A stretch of 6,802 nt of DNA from Candidatus Symbiothrix sp. GTDB taxonomy: Bacteria > Bacteroidota > Bacteroidia > Bacteroidales > Azobacteroidaceae. Location of the stretch: contig JAISXN010000203.1 in the NCBI GenBank assembly GCA_031270525.1, positions 1 through 6,802 of the forward strand. Reading direction: 5' to 3'. Below the pieces are notes generated by a model. That model ran no database searches, was not told the origin of the DNA, and saw nothing but the letters and a program-made list of their open reading frames with translations. The translations under genes were made by a program, and so were the position numbers. This document shows, piece by piece, positions 5,898-6,802 of the stretch. The number at the start of each line of letters is the position of its first letter. Position 1 is the stretch's first letter.

Positions 5898-6802
5898 ATG
5901 AGACGATTATTTTTATTTGCGACGTTATTATTTTTACCGTTTTCAATTCAAGCATCTACAGATAGCGAATTGGATTCGATTTTTCAGGTCTTGTTTCGGG
6001 CTATGAATAATAAAGACATTTATGTAATTGAAAAAGAGCAGCGTCTTTATGAAATCAAAAACATGTTGACCATGCCGGATTTGACGGATAATCAGCGTTA
6101 TACGATATACAATAAATTGTATGACGAATATTGCCATTACAAAGTGGATTCCGCCATTTATTATCAGGAATTGAATCTGGAACTTGCCGGAAAATGTAAT
6201 AATTTGGAATATAAATATACGGCGCTTTTGAATCTTTCTTTTTCTTATTGGATTAAGGGGCGTTTTCTTGAGTCGATGAATATAATGGACAATCTTGATC
6301 GTAAACTTTTTGATCGCTTTCCCGAATGGTTGCTTGTCGAATATTATGAATCTTACGAACGTTTGTATATGTATTATGCGGTCATAGAAGGTAACGATTC
6401 AAATGAATATTATCGCCGGAATAGTTTGTACCGGGATTCTTTATTGCAAGTAATTCAGCCGAATACATTAAAATATAATATCATAACTGCCGAAAAATTG
6501 GGCGATGAAAATAAAACCGAAGAAGCCAAAAAATTCCTGATGGAATCTTTGAAAAACATAAAATCCGAAAATCACGATAAGGCAATTGTAGCTAATATTA
6601 TAGCGGGTATTTACAAAAAGGAAGGTAATACGGAGATGCAGAAAAAATATTGCGCCGTATCGGCAATATGCGATATAAAGAACGCGGTGAAAGAAAATAC
6701 TTCTATGATGGCGCTGGCGCTGCTGTTGTATGGCGAGGGTAATATCGACGAGGCCTACAAATGTATTAAATCCTCTATGGACGACGCCGTTTTTTGCAAT
6801 GC
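5898..6802 (+). CDS. Exported TPR-type protein resembling DUF6377 family, 3' end outside window
   Basis: An open frame of 301 codons runs off the right edge with no stop. The N-terminus MRRLFLFATLLFLPFSIQA is a classic signal peptide with cleavage likely after A19. Next comes SELDSIFQVLFRAMNNKDIYVIEKEQRLYEIK (23-54), the opening pattern I associate with Bacteroidota DUF6377 proteins. Helical pairs of TPR type follow: about 102-133 (YKYTALLNLSFSYWIKGRF), about 205-240, and 268-295 (ALALLLYGEGNIDEAYKCI). The visible end SSMDDAVFCN (292-301) also fits that family. Family members, as I recall them, continue with a membrane helix and a cytoplasmic C-terminal part, and are thought to be envelope sensors or regulators; none of that part is visible. 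An in-frame ATG at 5859 (MKKKSYICIF) would add 13 residues; I prefer 5898 because it gives a compact signal peptide. The gene is divergent from hipBA. Family assignment is from memory of its patterns, function unknown. Confidence 0.75.
   Translation, partial: MRRLFLFATLLFLPFSIQASTDSELDSIFQVLFRAMNNKDIYVIEKEQRLYEIKNMLTMPDLTDNQRYTIYNKLYDEYCHYKVDSAIYYQELNLELAGKCNNLEYKYTALLNLSFSYWIKGRFLESMNIMDNLDRKLFDRFPEWLLVEYYESYERLYMYYAVIEGNDSNEYYRRNSLYRDSLLQVIQPNTLKYNIITAEKLGDENKTEEAKKFLMESLKNIKSENHDKAIVANIIAGIYKKEGNTEMQKKYCAVSAICDIKNAVKENTSMMALALLLYGEGNIDEAYKCIKSSMDDAVFCN

Noticed and set aside
5943..6137. Minus-strand 64-residue frame
   Set aside because: It is antisense to the DUF6377-like gene, which has a signal peptide and a long continuous frame to the window edge.
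1..6802. CRISPR array, tRNA, rRNA, insertion sequence or phage attachment site
   Set aside because: No regularly spaced repeats, no cloverleaf or rRNA-like stretch, and no transposase or integrase frame was seen.

Overview
The window looks like a chromosomal segment of a Bacteroidota (Bacteroidales-like) bacterium. Evidence: the clearest promoter-like sequences match the Bacteroides consensus (-7 TAnnTTTG with TTG about 19-20 bp upstream) rather than sigma70 boxes; most starts lack a Shine-Dalgarno sequence and sit in A/T-rich leaders; coding DNA has moderate GC with very AT-rich spacers; and the right-hand gene resembles DUF6377/TPR proteins, a family typical of this phylum. No species call is possible from the sequence alone.

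Layout, left to right. (1) 1-675 (+): the 3' three quarters of thiD, the hydroxymethylpyrimidine (phosphate) kinase of thiamine synthesis, cut by the window edge. (2) 662-2686 (-): a 674-residue exported zinc metallopeptidase with HEFGH, meeting thiD tail to tail with a 14-bp overlap. A REP-like palindrome lies in frame inside its signal peptide. (3) 2692-3786 (-): alanine dehydrogenase (ald), complete, with the expected catalytic residues; it lies 5 bp upstream of the peptidase and supplies that gene's ribosome binding site from its own last codons. ald and the peptidase form a two-gene operon with a promoter candidate in the 92-bp gap behind hipA. (4) 3879-5168 and 5162-5518 (-): a HipA-type Ser/Thr kinase toxin and its HipB-type helix-turn-helix antitoxin, antitoxin first, overlapping by 7 bp. 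(5) 5519-5897: a 379-bp AT-rich divergent control region. (6) 5898-6802 (+): a secreted or membrane-anchored TPR/DUF6377-like protein, cut by the right edge.

The most interesting structure is in the divergent region. Three 28-bp dyad elements share the exact core TAATG-N14-CATTA, centred near 5549.5, 5665.5 and 5706.5. The first covers the -7 box of the best hipBA promoter; the other two lie 116 and 157 bp upstream, at distances close to whole helical turns (116 = about 11 turns; 41 = about 4 turns). I read them as a candidate HipB (HipBA) operator array for cooperative autorepression, possibly also affecting the divergent DUF6377-like gene. This is inferred from sequence symmetry only.

The second notable item is the palindrome ATTCTCGC-TTTC-GCGGGAAT in the peptidase gene. 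It is read in frame as I-P-A-K-A-R-I and creates the predicted A-x-A signal-peptidase site. Apart from these, the gene content is ordinary (vitamin synthesis, amino acid catabolism, a peptidase, a toxin-antitoxin pair); no wholly new multi-gene system is evident.
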